DNA of 64,000 bases, taken from the IMG/VR virus record IMGVR_UViG_3300011261_000048, positions 29,470 through 93,469 of that record; one strand, given 5' to 3'. Position 1 is the first letter of the stretch. Each line of letters begins with the position of its first letter. The translations under genes were made by a program, and so were the position numbers. This DNA comes from a virus. Shown in pieces: positions 1 through 9,339 of this stretch. Under the pieces are notes generated by a model. That model saw nothing but the letters and a program-made list of their open reading frames with translations, did no database searches and was not told the DNA's origin.

Positions 1-476
1 GCTACAATAGATGTTGTACCTGTACCTAGAATTCCTCTAAGTTCCAGTACTTGTCCTGCAGTTACAGCTCCTCTCCATGTAAATGATGGAAAAGCTCTTC
101 TTGCCATAGTATCTGTATCTGTATTCCTTACTACTGTTTTAGTTTGTAACTGTACAGCATCTAAGAATAACTCTACAGTACTATCTGCAGAAGGTGTTCC
201 TGTAGATATAGCAAATTCACTAGATATGTGTACTTGGTAAGTTCCTGCTGTTGCAAAAGTTACAGTAGCTCCTGTAATTAAAGCTAATGAGCTTGTAAAG
301 GTATAATCTGAAGGTAACTCTGTAAAAGAAGAAAAAGTCATCCCACTTACGCCATCAGCACCATTTGCACCATCTGCACCTGCAGCTCCAGTAGCACCTG
401 TATCTCCTTGGGGCCCAGCAGGTCCTTGAGGTATTGTTATATTTGAAGTGTCAAAACACTCATTACATCCACACAT
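1..476 (-). CDS. Collagen-like phage fibre protein, 3' end cut by window
   Basis: The frame opens with ATG at 476 and stays open to the window edge, so only about 158 N-terminal residues are visible. A Cys-rich start (MCGCNECFD) is followed by a G-x-y run (QGPAGPQGDTGATGAAGADG and onward, about residues 17-38) typical of trimeric collagen-like stems of phage fibres. The rest is Thr/Ser/Val-rich and probably beta-structured. The start sits one base after the stop of the upstream gene, so translation is probably coupled. By analogy with crAss-like virions it could be a head or tail fibre binding the host surface. Which fibre it is cannot be told from this fragment. Confidence 0.7.
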   Translation of the reverse strand, partial: MCGCNECFDTSNITIPQGPAGPQGDTGATGAAGADGANGADGVSGMTFSSFTELPSDYTFTSSLALITGATVTFATAGTYQVHISSEFAISTGTPSADSTVELFLDAVQLQTKTVVRNTDTDTMARRAFPSFTWRGAVTAGQVLELRGILGTGTTSIV

Positions 477-477
477 A

Positions 478-1056
478 TTAATTACAATTACATTTTTCTA
501 AATTACAAACTCTTTGTAATTTTAATAGTAAAGCATCTCTAGTAGCAGTATTACTACAAGCAGCTGCTGCACAAAGTGCTTTAAAGATAGCTTCTGCATT
601 TAATGCTTTTTGTTGAAGACTAGATGAGGTACAACCACAATCTGTACTTACAGTATCTGAAGCAAAGTTACTCCAAAGAGTATCTACACAGCATCTTACA
701 TTACATAGCAAGTAGCTACAAAGATAGTAACTTCTGACCTCAACTCCAAATGTAAACGTTAGTTTAATTTCATACTCACCATCTACAGTGTAAATAGCGT
801 AGCTACCTAAGCTATCATCTCCTGATATAGTTAACGCATTTACTAATGCTGTAATATCAGTAGTAGTTACTGTTCCTGATGGGTCAGTTATCTCTAGTAT
901 AGCAGAATCTATATCTGAAGGGTTAGCTGTTGCTCCACCCCATCCATTTATATTAGTTACATCTATATAGGACCCTACCTTATCTTTTAATTCTAAAGTA
1001 CCACAACTATTAGTTACAGCTACTTCTAAGTTTAATTCTAAATCAGCTAATGCCAT
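478..1056 (-). CDS. Cys-rich putative structural protein (192 aa)
   Basis: This gene lies between the ring/structural genes and the collagen-like fibre, so a virion or fibre-attachment role is inferred. The N-terminal two thirds are beta-rich. The C-terminal third has many cysteines (YLLCNVRCC, DCGC, CAAAAC, CNLEKCNCN), unusual for a cytoplasmic protein and suggesting metal binding or disulfides. The next gene also begins with a Cys-rich peptide, so the two might interact. I do not recognise a family. ATG at 1056. Confidence 0.6.
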   Translation of the reverse strand: MALADLELNLEVAVTNSCGTLELKDKVGSYIDVTNINGWGGATANPSDIDSAILEITDPSGTVTTTDITALVNALTISGDDSLGSYAIYTVDGEYEIKLTFTFGVEVRSYYLCSYLLCNVRCCVDTLWSNFASDTVSTDCGCTSSSLQQKALNAEAIFKALCAAAACSNTATRDALLLKLQRVCNLEKCNCN

Positions 1057-1076
1057 TTATTTAATTTTTTAAAACA

Positions 1077-1111
1077 AAAAAAGGGAAAGGATTAATTCCT
1101 TCCCCTTTAAT
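1077..1111 (-). terminator. Intrinsic terminator inside the late operon
   Basis: Read leftward, AAAGGG(g)AAGGA - loop - TCCTT(t)CCCTTT is followed by a T run. It lies between the 408-aa and 192-aa structural genes and would lower transcription of the distal fibre genes. Confidence 0.75.
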
Positions 1112-1130
1112 TTGTAGATTAGTATTACTA

Positions 1131-2357
1131 TTACAATGCTAAGTCACCTGTTGCTACTACAGCAGCAGCTAATACCTCAAGAACATCAGTGATGTCATCA
1201 GCAGTACCTGTTACAGCGTAGTTAGGAGTAGTTTCTGGAATAGCTAGTGTGTATCTTTTCTTGATAGGTCCACTTACTATTGATGTATTCATTGTATCCT
1301 CTACAATAAGGTCAATAAATTCATAATTTCCAGAAGCTTCAGTTCTTGCATCAAAGATATTAGGTTCTCCCATTCTCATGATATCACCTTCATTACCTTG
1401 ACAGAAGAATTCAAGTTCCTTAACTTGTTTCTCTGTTCCGTTACCTGCAGTAGCTGCAGTTACAACTTGATTAGGAGTTGATCCAAATCCAGCTACAGTA
1501 ACATCAAAGATTAATGGTTGTAAATCTGCATGTAATTTACCTACTCTATGTGGTAAAGCTACACCTGTCAATAGTAAACCAAAGTTAGCTGTTGCTGCAG
1601 TTGCTGCTACAATAACTTCACCTGCTACAGCTGTTGCTGAAGCATCTGTGATTCTTTGTCTTACTTTGATGTTTACACCATTTACAGAAACTACTTCATA
1701 AACTGAATCAGTTACTGCAGTTCCAATTCTAATGTAATCACCTGCAACTACTGTGTGAGTAGAAAGTGAAGCTACAATATATTGAGAACCTTCTGCATAA
1801 GATAATGTTGCTGGACCTACACCAAGTGCAGCACCTGCATCATCACAAAGCATTGTAATTTTGACTTTGTTATCTGCTTCTTTAGCGAATTCATTAATCA
1901 AGTTTTCAGCAAGATTAGATGCAATTTCAGCTTGTGTAGCAGTTAAGTCAGATTTGTAAAACCCATGTTTTACATACAAACCACCATGGTTAGAAGTTCT
2001 TCCTTCACGCATGTTGATTCTTACTTGATAATCATTGTCGTTGGTTACGTCAATAGAACCTGAAGTTCCATCAAATCCTAAAGCAGATACTTGATTAGCT
2101 GCAGCTACATAAGCAGTTGCAACAGCACCTTTAATAGAAGCCTTCTTAATGATACCAGAGTCAAAGAGTGCCGTAGCAGTCTTTTTTACGATTTTAAACT
2201 CCGTAGCTGTAGCTGCTGATGCCTCAGTAAGTCTAGTCCCTGCTGGAGTAAATAATCCAATTTCACCGTCATTTAAAGTAGATACGCCACCAGTTGTTTT
2301 AGTAGCTGCTGCTCCAATGAATAGTAGTTGGATGTCATTTTGAGAAAATGTTGCCAT
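1131..2357 (-). CDS. Putative structural protein, Ala/Thr-rich (408 aa)
   Basis: A beta-rich, Ala/Thr/Val-rich protein without obvious enzyme motifs, placed directly after the ring protein gene in the late operon. Composition and position suggest a virion surface, head auxiliary or tail component. It starts with ATG at 2357 and is followed by a strong terminator, so it ends one transcription block. The exact role is unknown. Confidence 0.6.
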   Translation of the reverse strand: MATFSQNDIQLLFIGAAATKTTGGVSTLNDGEIGLFTPAGTRLTEASAATATEFKIVKKTATALFDSGIIKKASIKGAVATAYVAAANQVSALGFDGTSGSIDVTNDNDYQVRINMREGRTSNHGGLYVKHGFYKSDLTATQAEIASNLAENLINEFAKEADNKVKITMLCDDAGAALGVGPATLSYAEGSQYIVASLSTHTVVAGDYIRIGTAVTDSVYEVVSVNGVNIKVRQRITDASATAVAGEVIVAATAATANFGLLLTGVALPHRVGKLHADLQPLIFDVTVAGFGSTPNQVVTAATAGNGTEKQVKELEFFCQGNEGDIMRMGEPNIFDARTEASGNYEFIDLIVEDTMNTSIVSGPIKKRYTLAIPETTPNYAVTGTADDITDVLEVLAAAVVATGDLAL

Positions 2358-2383
2358 TTTTATTCTTTGTTTTTAATTAATAA

Positions 2384-3097
2384 TTATGATTCGCCTTCTT
2401 GTTGCTCTATACTTTTTAATTGGTATTGTTCAGGATCAGTAACACCTGTGGCTATTTTAACAGCTTCATCTACTATTCTCTTATGGAGAATAACATTTAA
2501 CTCTGAGTCCAATGGTCCTGCTACACCGTCTACTGTATTACTTCCCAGAATAATAGGTTGTAAGTTTTTGATGTAACGTAGATGATACTCACTAACTGTA
2601 GATTGCCCATCTGTAATTAGTTCATGAATTCTACCTTGGTAATCTAGTCTCCAAATAAAAGTCCTATTGTTAGGTTTCTTAAAAGGATTCTGTAAATTAA
2701 TACTATACTCATCGTGGGTAATAGGTTTTACTCTTATTCTCTTCCCGTTTATACAAGGGTCAGCTGAAGCTAAAGTAACTTCTTCTGAGATTGCATATAA
2801 ACAGTCTGCAGGTAAATCATAAAACTCTCCATTAGGTAGAGTATTAGTTTGAGTAGCAGAGGGAGAAGTAATAGTAACTCCCTTTACTAACTCTTGTATA
2901 TCTTTTCTTCTTGCTTCTGTTTCTTCAAACCCCTCACGGAATTTGTTTGCCAGAGGGTTATAGTGTGCAAAAAATACTCTTTCCTGGGCCTTAGTTAAAA
3001 AGATGCTTCTTTCTAGCTCACTGTAACCAGGAGCATCCAAATTTGCAAACTTATCATACAGGACTAAAAACTCCTGATCCATTTCAACTCCAGTCAT
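2384..3097 (-). CDS. Ring / head-tail connector protein, crAss-like (237 aa)
   Basis: The N-terminus (FLVLYDKFANLDAPGYSELE, then FLTKAQERVFFAHYNPLANK) resembles the N-terminus I recall from ring or adaptor proteins of crAss-like phages. These sit below the portal and join head to tail. The rest is mixed alpha/beta. The location downstream of the portal and capsid genes fits. The start is ATG at 3097, seven bases after the preceding stop. The family call is from recall of the motif, not from a search. Confidence 0.6.
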   Translation of the reverse strand: MTGVEMDQEFLVLYDKFANLDAPGYSELERSIFLTKAQERVFFAHYNPLANKFREGFEETEARRKDIQELVKGVTITSPSATQTNTLPNGEFYDLPADCLYAISEEVTLASADPCINGKRIRVKPITHDEYSINLQNPFKKPNNRTFIWRLDYQGRIHELITDGQSTVSEYHLRYIKNLQPIILGSNTVDGVAGPLDSELNVILHKRIVDEAVKIATGVTDPEQYQLKSIEQQEGES

Positions 3098-3103
3098 AGT
3101 ATT

Positions 3104-3985
3104 TTATTTTGCTGCTTTAACTCTTGCTTGAATACTTAATAATAAATCTTGTTGTGCAGGAGCTAATAAATACTCTACTGCTACATCTATAGAAGCTACT
3201 TCTGCTTCTCCACATAAAGGATCTCCTCCTGGTAGAGAATACTTTCTTCCTTGTTTAATTACTACTCCTGCATCAACTGCTTCAGAGATAAGTAACTTCA
3301 TATCAAAAGCTTCTTTGTTTTCAACTATCTTAAGGAAAGTATCAATATCATCAGTAATAATCTTTCTAATTTCTGCAAATAAGAAAGAACCTTTAGATGA
3401 TTCAGATACTTTTCTCCCATATACCTTAAGGAAGTTAACCATGGCTTCTTTATCATCTTTAAGTTTCCCTAAAGCCATAAATGCTTCCATTTCTTTGTCT
3501 CCTTGAGATATAATCTTGTTAGTTTCATACTCTTCTGAAACCAAAGCATATCTATATGTTTTCTTCTTTAACATTGAATCTCCATCAGGAGCAATGAATA
3601 AAGTGTTTGCTCTTAAGATAATGTATATCAAGTAGTCTTTAGGACTTCTTAGATTAAGCTTAACTGTGTCTTTACCTAGCTTAGCTTTAATCTTATGCCA
3701 TTCATTATCTTTGTTTTTGTGCCAGTTTAAGTCTAAGTCTAACTCATACTCTAACCATTCTTGTTCTGCTTTACCTTCTTCACCTGGTAAAAAAGGCTTA
3801 ATTAAATTGTTTCTGTTATCAACAGGTAAACAATATGTTATAGTGCTACTTCCAAATAAGTAATATGCCTCATGTTCTGGGTCACTTACTAGTGGATTTC
3901 TAGCTCTCATAATAGGCTTGACAATGACTATTCTGTCTTCACCTGAAAATTTCTTAGCTTTTACAGCTTTCTTTGTTTCTTCCAT
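3104..3985 (-). CDS. Late-operon protein downstream of capsid gene (293 aa)
   Basis: A Lys-rich N-terminus (KKAVKAKKF) is followed by an alpha/beta body and a C-terminal helical part ending LSIQARVKAAK. No catalytic motif is visible. The gene lies between the capsid and ring protein genes, where crAss-like phages keep head-completion or conserved unknown genes. A terminator upstream separates it from the capsid gene, so it should be expressed below capsid level. Confidence 0.6.
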   Translation of the reverse strand: MEETKKAVKAKKFSGEDRIVIVKPIMRARNPLVSDPEHEAYYLFGSSTITYCLPVDNRNNLIKPFLPGEEGKAEQEWLEYELDLDLNWHKNKDNEWHKIKAKLGKDTVKLNLRSPKDYLIYIILRANTLFIAPDGDSMLKKKTYRYALVSEEYETNKIISQGDKEMEAFMALGKLKDDKEAMVNFLKVYGRKVSESSKGSFLFAEIRKIITDDIDTFLKIVENKEAFDMKLLISEAVDAGVVIKQGRKYSLPGGDPLCGEAEVASIDVAVEYLLAPAQQDLLLSIQARVKAAK

Positions 3986-4009
3986 CTCTCTCTTTATGAA
4001 TTGTTTATT

Positions 4010-4043
4010 TAAAAAAGAGGGCTCTGCTTCCTACAAAGCCCTC
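4010..4043 (-). terminator. Terminator directly after the major capsid gene
   Basis: Read leftward, GAGGGCTT - 12-base loop - AGCCCTC is followed by TTTTTT. It lies 17 bases after the capsid stop. A partial terminator here would raise capsid transcript over downstream genes. Confidence 0.85.
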
Positions 4044-4060
4044 ATTATATTTATTGTTTA

Positions 4061-5554
4061 TTATGCAAATGATGAATAATAACCAGCTTGCATGTTATGG
4101 ATAAAGCTAGCAGTACGAGAAGGATCTCTTACAATAGCAGCTCCACAATAGAACTTGTGCTCTTCCCATGCATCTTCAGCAGTACCTACTGCAGAAAATT
4201 GTGCATCTGGTGCAAAAGGATTTCTCAAACCTGGGATGTACTTGTGTACAATAGGCTGTCCTTTAACTTTACACTTTTGGATGTTTGGTGCTCCTGCAGA
4301 TGTTCCGATATCCATGATATCATATCTGTAAGATTCAACAACTCCTCCAGAAGGATGAAGCATCTTGTTACGGTTTCTGTCATCATACATAGAATCTACA
4401 GAAAGGTTAACCTTAATGTTGTTAGGTCCTAGATATTCAATGAACTGTCCACCATATCCTAATCCCATTTGGAATCCTGATTGTGATACTTTATACATTC
4501 TATCTTGATTCAACAATGGAGTAAACAATTGTGAAAAGTCTTCTAAAGATTTGTGGAACTCGTAAGCACCTCTTTCTCCAGTTCTTAATACAAATTGTCT
4601 TTCATCTGTTTTCAATTTACCTTCAGATAAATCCAAAAGTCTTGAAGACAAATCATTGATATCAAATACATTATAGAAAGAGCTGTTAGCTGCTTCCATT
4701 TGTTGTCTGATTCCTGCTCCTTCAGTAATAGAATAACCTGAGTCACCTTTTATTCTGTATTGTCCATCAGCACTTCTGTTAGATGTTCCAAACATGTATA
4801 ACTTGTTGATATCCTCACGGAACTCATTGTCAAACATGAAAGACTCATAATGTTGCCAGAACTTGATTACCTTTCCAGAATCATCTTTGAAGTATGATCC
4901 CATCTTTTTATTACTCATGTTTCCAGGAGTCTTCTTTTGGATTCTAATTTGTGAGAAAGACTGTCTCATTGAGATATGAGATTTATAGTTAATCTCTCTA
5001 CCTTTTCTAGACATAGTTCTTTCTACTGGAGAGAACTCACCTGAGAATCTTTTATTTGCTTGTACTTCCTCGTAAGGAATAAACAAATCTGCATCTCCTG
5101 AGTCCATTTTACAAGTGTGAACTGTGTTTAGACCTTCAGAAGCAGTAGAGATTACCAATATAGGATAAATCTCATTTAATTCACCTACAATTCTTTGTCC
5201 ATCAGAGAACCAGTTTTTAGGGAATACTAATTCAAAAGTGTTGTAGTTTTTTCCTGGTTCGTCTGCAGGAGTAACTGGTGTTCCGTCAATTCTACATTCT
5301 ACCAACTCAATGTTGTCTAGCCCTTGTGATTGTAAGTCCCATACAAAATCTGTATCGTCTTCTAATTCCAAAGCAGGGTACATAGATAGTACACTATCAA
5401 TGTTATTCCCAAAATAGTTTTGCTGAACATTCATAATCATGTCAGATACCTTTTGTGGAGCTTGTCCCCAGATAGCACCTAAGTGATTTTCTGTAGTCAA
5501 ACCTTTCCATGTAGTAGCATCCGTCATTTGTAATGGGGATATTCTAGTTGCCAT
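4061..5554 (-). CDS. Major capsid protein, crAss-like (497 aa)
   Basis: Length (497 aa), position in the order TerL, portal, scaffold-like, capsid, ring, and the strong terminator right after it all fit the HK97-fold major capsid protein of crAss-like phages. The N-terminal segment (RISPLQMTDATTWKGLTTENHLG, split here as RISPLQMTDATT and WKGLTTENHLG) and long beta-rich body agree with this family as I remember it. No cysteine protease is encoded beside it. It would be the main shell protein, in hundreds of copies. Start ATG at 5554. Confidence 0.8.
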   Translation of the reverse strand: MATRISPLQMTDATTWKGLTTENHLGAIWGQAPQKVSDMIMNVQQNYFGNNIDSVLSMYPALELEDDTDFVWDLQSQGLDNIELVECRIDGTPVTPADEPGKNYNTFELVFPKNWFSDGQRIVGELNEIYPILVISTASEGLNTVHTCKMDSGDADLFIPYEEVQANKRFSGEFSPVERTMSRKGREINYKSHISMRQSFSQIRIQKKTPGNMSNKKMGSYFKDDSGKVIKFWQHYESFMFDNEFREDINKLYMFGTSNRSADGQYRIKGDSGYSITEGAGIRQQMEAANSSFYNVFDINDLSSRLLDLSEGKLKTDERQFVLRTGERGAYEFHKSLEDFSQLFTPLLNQDRMYKVSQSGFQMGLGYGGQFIEYLGPNNIKVNLSVDSMYDDRNRNKMLHPSGGVVESYRYDIMDIGTSAGAPNIQKCKVKGQPIVHKYIPGLRNPFAPDAQFSAVGTAEDAWEEHKFYCGAAIVRDPSRTASFIHNMQAGYYSSFA

Positions 5555-5582
5555 TTATTTGTTTTTTGTTAATTAATAATTG

Positions 5583-6758
5583 TTAAAAAGTTATATTCTT
5601 TAAAGCCTCGCCTATTTCTCTACTTGTTTTACCTTGAGTCACATTGCTGATAATGGAACCTCCACTAACTCCTGATCCTTGTTGAGATAATACTTTTTCT
5701 AGGTCATTAACTGCAGCAGTCTTACCGCTAGTAGTTATTTTACTAAAATCTGTAAATCCTTTTGTAATTACATGTAAAGTATGTAGTCTTACTTTGTACT
5801 CTTCGTCATCTTTATAACTGGCCATTACTTCATTTAGTGGAGTGTCATCATCCATTCTTATTGGAGATGTCATACTACTAAAAATTTTATTCTTAGTATT
5901 GGTAGTCACTTTGATACCTTTGAGTATTTCTGATTCACCATCTAACTTTGATTTAAGAGCTGCTATTCTGTTTTGCTCTTGTTCCAATTTAGATGCTTTA
6001 TCAGCTTTTGCTAATTCTAATTCTTTTGAGAACTCAGCTTCTTCATGGGCAACAAGGGCATTTTTTGCAGAAAAAGCATCACTAAAAAAAGTATCAGACT
6101 TAGCTGCAAGAGAAGCGTAATTCTCTGCAGTGTGTTCATCAAAGCCTTTAACAATGAAACTTCTTCTGATTAACTCCTTAGCTAATGCAGGTGATTCATT
6201 TATTGTAGTATCCTCAATTTGTTTGTACTGTGCTGAGTTAGACTTAGCTTTAGCAAATGTTTCTTGAGGTACTCCGTTTCTTAGGGCTTCTAAGTATTGT
6301 TTTTGATTCTCATCTAAATCAGAGAATTCACTTTGTTTAATTTGTTTTCCTATACTTTCCAGTAAGGAATTTACATCTTTAATTTCTGTAATCTCTTCTT
6401 CAGATAAAGAAGAGAAAGCTCCTGTTTCAATTAATGCCGAGGCTAGGGAAGTAAACGTGTCTTGAGAAGAGAGAGAAGCATTTTTATCTACAGGAGCTTT
6501 CTTGTCTTTAATATCTTTATTAATCTCTTCACCACTAGCATCTATGTTTGGGTCAACTATTGGGGTTTCAGCAGAAGCTAATGCTTCAAGGTCTATACCT
6601 TCATTATCTACTACTTCAACTTCTACTTTTTTATCATCTGCGTTAGCAGCAGGAGTAGTTTCCTTTACTGGGTCAGGTGTAAAACCTTCTGTATCTACAA
6701 TTGGAGTCTCAGAGCCAGCCAGCTCCTCCAAATTAATACTGTCAAAATTAAAATCCAT
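5583..6758 (-). CDS. Putative scaffold / capsid assembly protein (391 aa)
   Basis: An acidic, low-complexity N-terminus precedes a coiled-coil, Lys/Glu-rich centre (about 215-270) and a short basic tail. This is the usual shape of a capsid scaffold, and it lies between portal and capsid genes. Residues about 9-20 and 55-66 form an internal repeat, LEELAGSETPIVD and LEALASAETPIVD, perhaps a repeated docking motif for the capsid protein. No protease motif is seen. Confidence 0.6.
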   Translation of the reverse strand: MDFNFDSINLEELAGSETPIVDTEGFTPDPVKETTPAANADDKKVEVEVVDNEGIDLEALASAETPIVDPNIDASGEEINKDIKDKKAPVDKNASLSSQDTFTSLASALIETGAFSSLSEEEITEIKDVNSLLESIGKQIKQSEFSDLDENQKQYLEALRNGVPQETFAKAKSNSAQYKQIEDTTINESPALAKELIRRSFIVKGFDEHTAENYASLAAKSDTFFSDAFSAKNALVAHEEAEFSKELELAKADKASKLEQEQNRIAALKSKLDGESEILKGIKVTTNTKNKIFSSMTSPIRMDDDTPLNEVMASYKDDEEYKVRLHTLHVITKGFTDFSKITTSGKTAAVNDLEKVLSQQGSGVSGGSIISNVTQGKTSREIGEALKNITF

Positions 6759-6781
6759 GTCTCTTTCTCTCTTTATGTGTA

Positions 6782-6808
6782 CAAATATACGTACTATTAA
6801 TAATACAA
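6782..6808 (-). promoter_or_regulatory. Possible Bacteroidetes-type promoter for scaffold/capsid genes
   Basis: TATATTTG (complement of 6782-6789) matches the Bacteroidetes -7 element TAnnTTTG and lies about 24 bases before the scaffold ATG. The nearest upstream TTG is only 16 bases away instead of 19-21, so the -33 match is poor. Confidence 0.4.
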
Positions 6809-6861
6809 ATCACAAAAATTATGTGACATAACAAAAAATATTATCTCCGTGATGACTAAAA

Positions 6862-9303
6862 CTACTTTTTAGGTGTAGCCTTTACCTGTGCCTTCTTAGC
6901 AGCTATTTCCTTTTCTTTCATCTCTTCTGTTTTCTTATTGTGTCTTACTGTCTCTTTTTGTGCTTCCTTCTTTATGTTATAATCTTTATTTATCTTATCT
7001 GCCTGAAGCTTAATACTTTCCAATGATGAGGCATCTGCAGAATCATTTCCACCATCATAATACCTTGAGTCTTCATTATCTTGTCTCATGCTTTCTATAG
7101 TAATCTTAGTGTCTAGGTCTTTATCTTGTCTAGCATCTTCTCTATCCCACTCTTCTCTTATAAAGTCTCTAGCTTTTTCTGCTTCTTCTGCCTGAGCTTT
7201 CATAGCTTCTTGTTGCATTTTTTGCTGTCTTTCTTCATTTTCCTGATCTCTTTGCATCTTCTCATTCTCACTTCTAGTAAGTTTCTTTCTAATAGAAGAA
7301 ATAGATTCAGTAGAGAAGATATCAATAAGTTGGGTGTAGTTAAGGATACCATTCTGAATACCTGCATGTGCAAGTTGTTTCATACTTTGCATTAATTCTG
7401 CAGAACCAGCCCCATCAGTAATAAGTAATCCGTATTCAGAATCCATAAAGTCTGTACCATCTAAGTTCATCATTACTGATGCACCGTCATCTAATACATA
7501 CTGTACCTTCTTATTCTTTTTATCTTTCCATGCATACTTAGCAGTTTGAAGTAAACATTCTAATACTCTAAGTTTAACTTGGTCATGTTCCATAAACCAA
7601 TACTCAGTAATATGTGAAGACTGTGCTACTTCTCTTTCTACATTACCTACAGCTTCTCTAGTAGATATCTGACCTTGTCTTGCTGCAGATACTCCTGCAA
7701 TTTCACCAAGTTCTTGTTTGATGTATGACATCATATTCATATACAACTGGATACTGTTACCCATTTCCATATCAATAACTGGAGCTTGTGCATTCATAGC
7801 ACCTGCCATCTTACCTTGAGCAGCACCTTTGTTACCTTCTTTGAAAGCGTCATAAACAGCAATGTTCATAGAATCTGCCATAGATAACCACTTGTCTATT
7901 TGCCAACCTTCAGGAATTTCATGGATACCTAATCTCATGATTTTACCTTTATTCTTAGCAATCATTAACTCAGTGTTATAAGCTAAGATATTATATAAGT
8001 ATTGGTATGGTTTCATTCTATCCATAAGAGATACTCCTATGTTAGAATTAGTATTGTATATAGTCCCTACTATTCCTGGATGGCATTTAGAAGGGTTTTC
8101 CATAGATCTGTACTGAACCTTCTTAGGTTGCATTCTTACATAGATAGCATTTATATCATTGTCATCACCTACTCCGCCACCTATTTTATGGCCTTCCCAC
8201 CATTCTGATACCCAAAGGATAGTTTCTTCTTCTCCTTTAGTTTCATCTATAGTGTAGTTCTCATCTTGAAAACTGTAATCATATTCACCTTCTTCATTGA
8301 TAGACTTAACTTTCTTAAGCTTTCTCATAGATTTCCAGTAAGCTTTTACTACTCTAATATTACCAGAGCCGTCAAATGTAGAACCATAAGAAGTGTCATT
8401 TTCTAAAAAGGATACGTTAATGGTATCATCTAGCTTTAATGTCAAATCAGGTTTACTACCTATATCTATAGCAGATTCTCCTGAAGAGTTACCTACCATA
8501 TCATTTTCTATTCTAGTTATCTCCTGTGGAGTAAGCTCATCATGATACTCATCTATAATTTGTCCTGGGCTCATATAGCCTGATATAGTTATAATATCAG
8601 CATCTTCTATTTGATTACTTTCTCCAGACCTTACTGTATTGACATTAAGTACATTAAGTATCTTAACTACAGGTTCACCTGCTATAATATCAATAAGGTA
8701 AGCTTCTTCAGCACTAATCAGTGCATTTTTAAATCCTTTAGCAAATAAGTTATCTAACTTAAGATGCTTATATAAGTAAGTAAGTATCTGTGTACCTACT
8801 CTTTCTCTAGCAGATTGGTAATCAAAGTCTACATAATTCTGAAACTTCTTCATCTTCTCAGCCATCTCTTCTTCAGTAGATGACTCATCTTTGATGTCTT
8901 CAGTAATTATTTGAATAAGTTTTTGTTTAAGTTCTTCTTCTTTTTCAGAGATAGCATCAGCATTGATAACTCTAACTCTAAAATCAAATCTTCTTTTAAT
9001 AGATTCTCCTACAAGTAAATCAATTTTAGGATTAGCAATAGGATAGTTCTGCATCTTAGCAGGAGAAGTTAACCCCCCTAACTTATGCGGGTTACATACC
9101 CTTTCTACATCTGCCTGGTCCAAGATATCTGAATACAGGTCAAAGTTAATGCTCTTATTATAGTAAGATTGTCTTAGGGTATCACTACCCCAAATAGCTA
9201 AAGCTTCTGCCCCATTGACACATTCTTTTCTCCACTTAGGAGTTTTGCTACTAGTGGATTTCTTTTGTGAGGGGAATTGTATGTTGTTTCCGTTATTTTG
9301 CAT
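6862..9303 (-). CDS. Portal protein (813 aa)
   Basis: A large protein directly downstream of TerL, with a helical N-terminal clip/stem region, a long alpha-helical section (about 440-560) and a charged coiled-coil C-terminus rich in Gln/Glu/Lys (EEAEKARDFIREEWDRED). This matches size and position of the crAss-like portal, the dodecameric ring through which DNA is packaged. The highly charged tail would face the capsid inside. Start ATG at 9303. Confidence 0.75.
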   Translation of the reverse strand: MQNNGNNIQFPSQKKSTSSKTPKWRKECVNGAEALAIWGSDTLRQSYYNKSINFDLYSDILDQADVERVCNPHKLGGLTSPAKMQNYPIANPKIDLLVGESIKRRFDFRVRVINADAISEKEEELKQKLIQIITEDIKDESSTEEEMAEKMKKFQNYVDFDYQSARERVGTQILTYLYKHLKLDNLFAKGFKNALISAEEAYLIDIIAGEPVVKILNVLNVNTVRSGESNQIEDADIITISGYMSPGQIIDEYHDELTPQEITRIENDMVGNSSGESAIDIGSKPDLTLKLDDTINVSFLENDTSYGSTFDGSGNIRVVKAYWKSMRKLKKVKSINEEGEYDYSFQDENYTIDETKGEEETILWVSEWWEGHKIGGGVGDDNDINAIYVRMQPKKVQYRSMENPSKCHPGIVGTIYNTNSNIGVSLMDRMKPYQYLYNILAYNTELMIAKNKGKIMRLGIHEIPEGWQIDKWLSMADSMNIAVYDAFKEGNKGAAQGKMAGAMNAQAPVIDMEMGNSIQLYMNMMSYIKQELGEIAGVSAARQGQISTREAVGNVEREVAQSSHITEYWFMEHDQVKLRVLECLLQTAKYAWKDKKNKKVQYVLDDGASVMMNLDGTDFMDSEYGLLITDGAGSAELMQSMKQLAHAGIQNGILNYTQLIDIFSTESISSIRKKLTRSENEKMQRDQENEERQQKMQQEAMKAQAEEAEKARDFIREEWDREDARQDKDLDTKITIESMRQDNEDSRYYDGGNDSADASSLESIKLQADKINKDYNIKKEAQKETVRHNKKTEEMKEKEIAAKKAQVKATPKK

Positions 9304-9339
9304 AGGAGTAATATATCTTGCAAAGATAGTAATTTTAAA

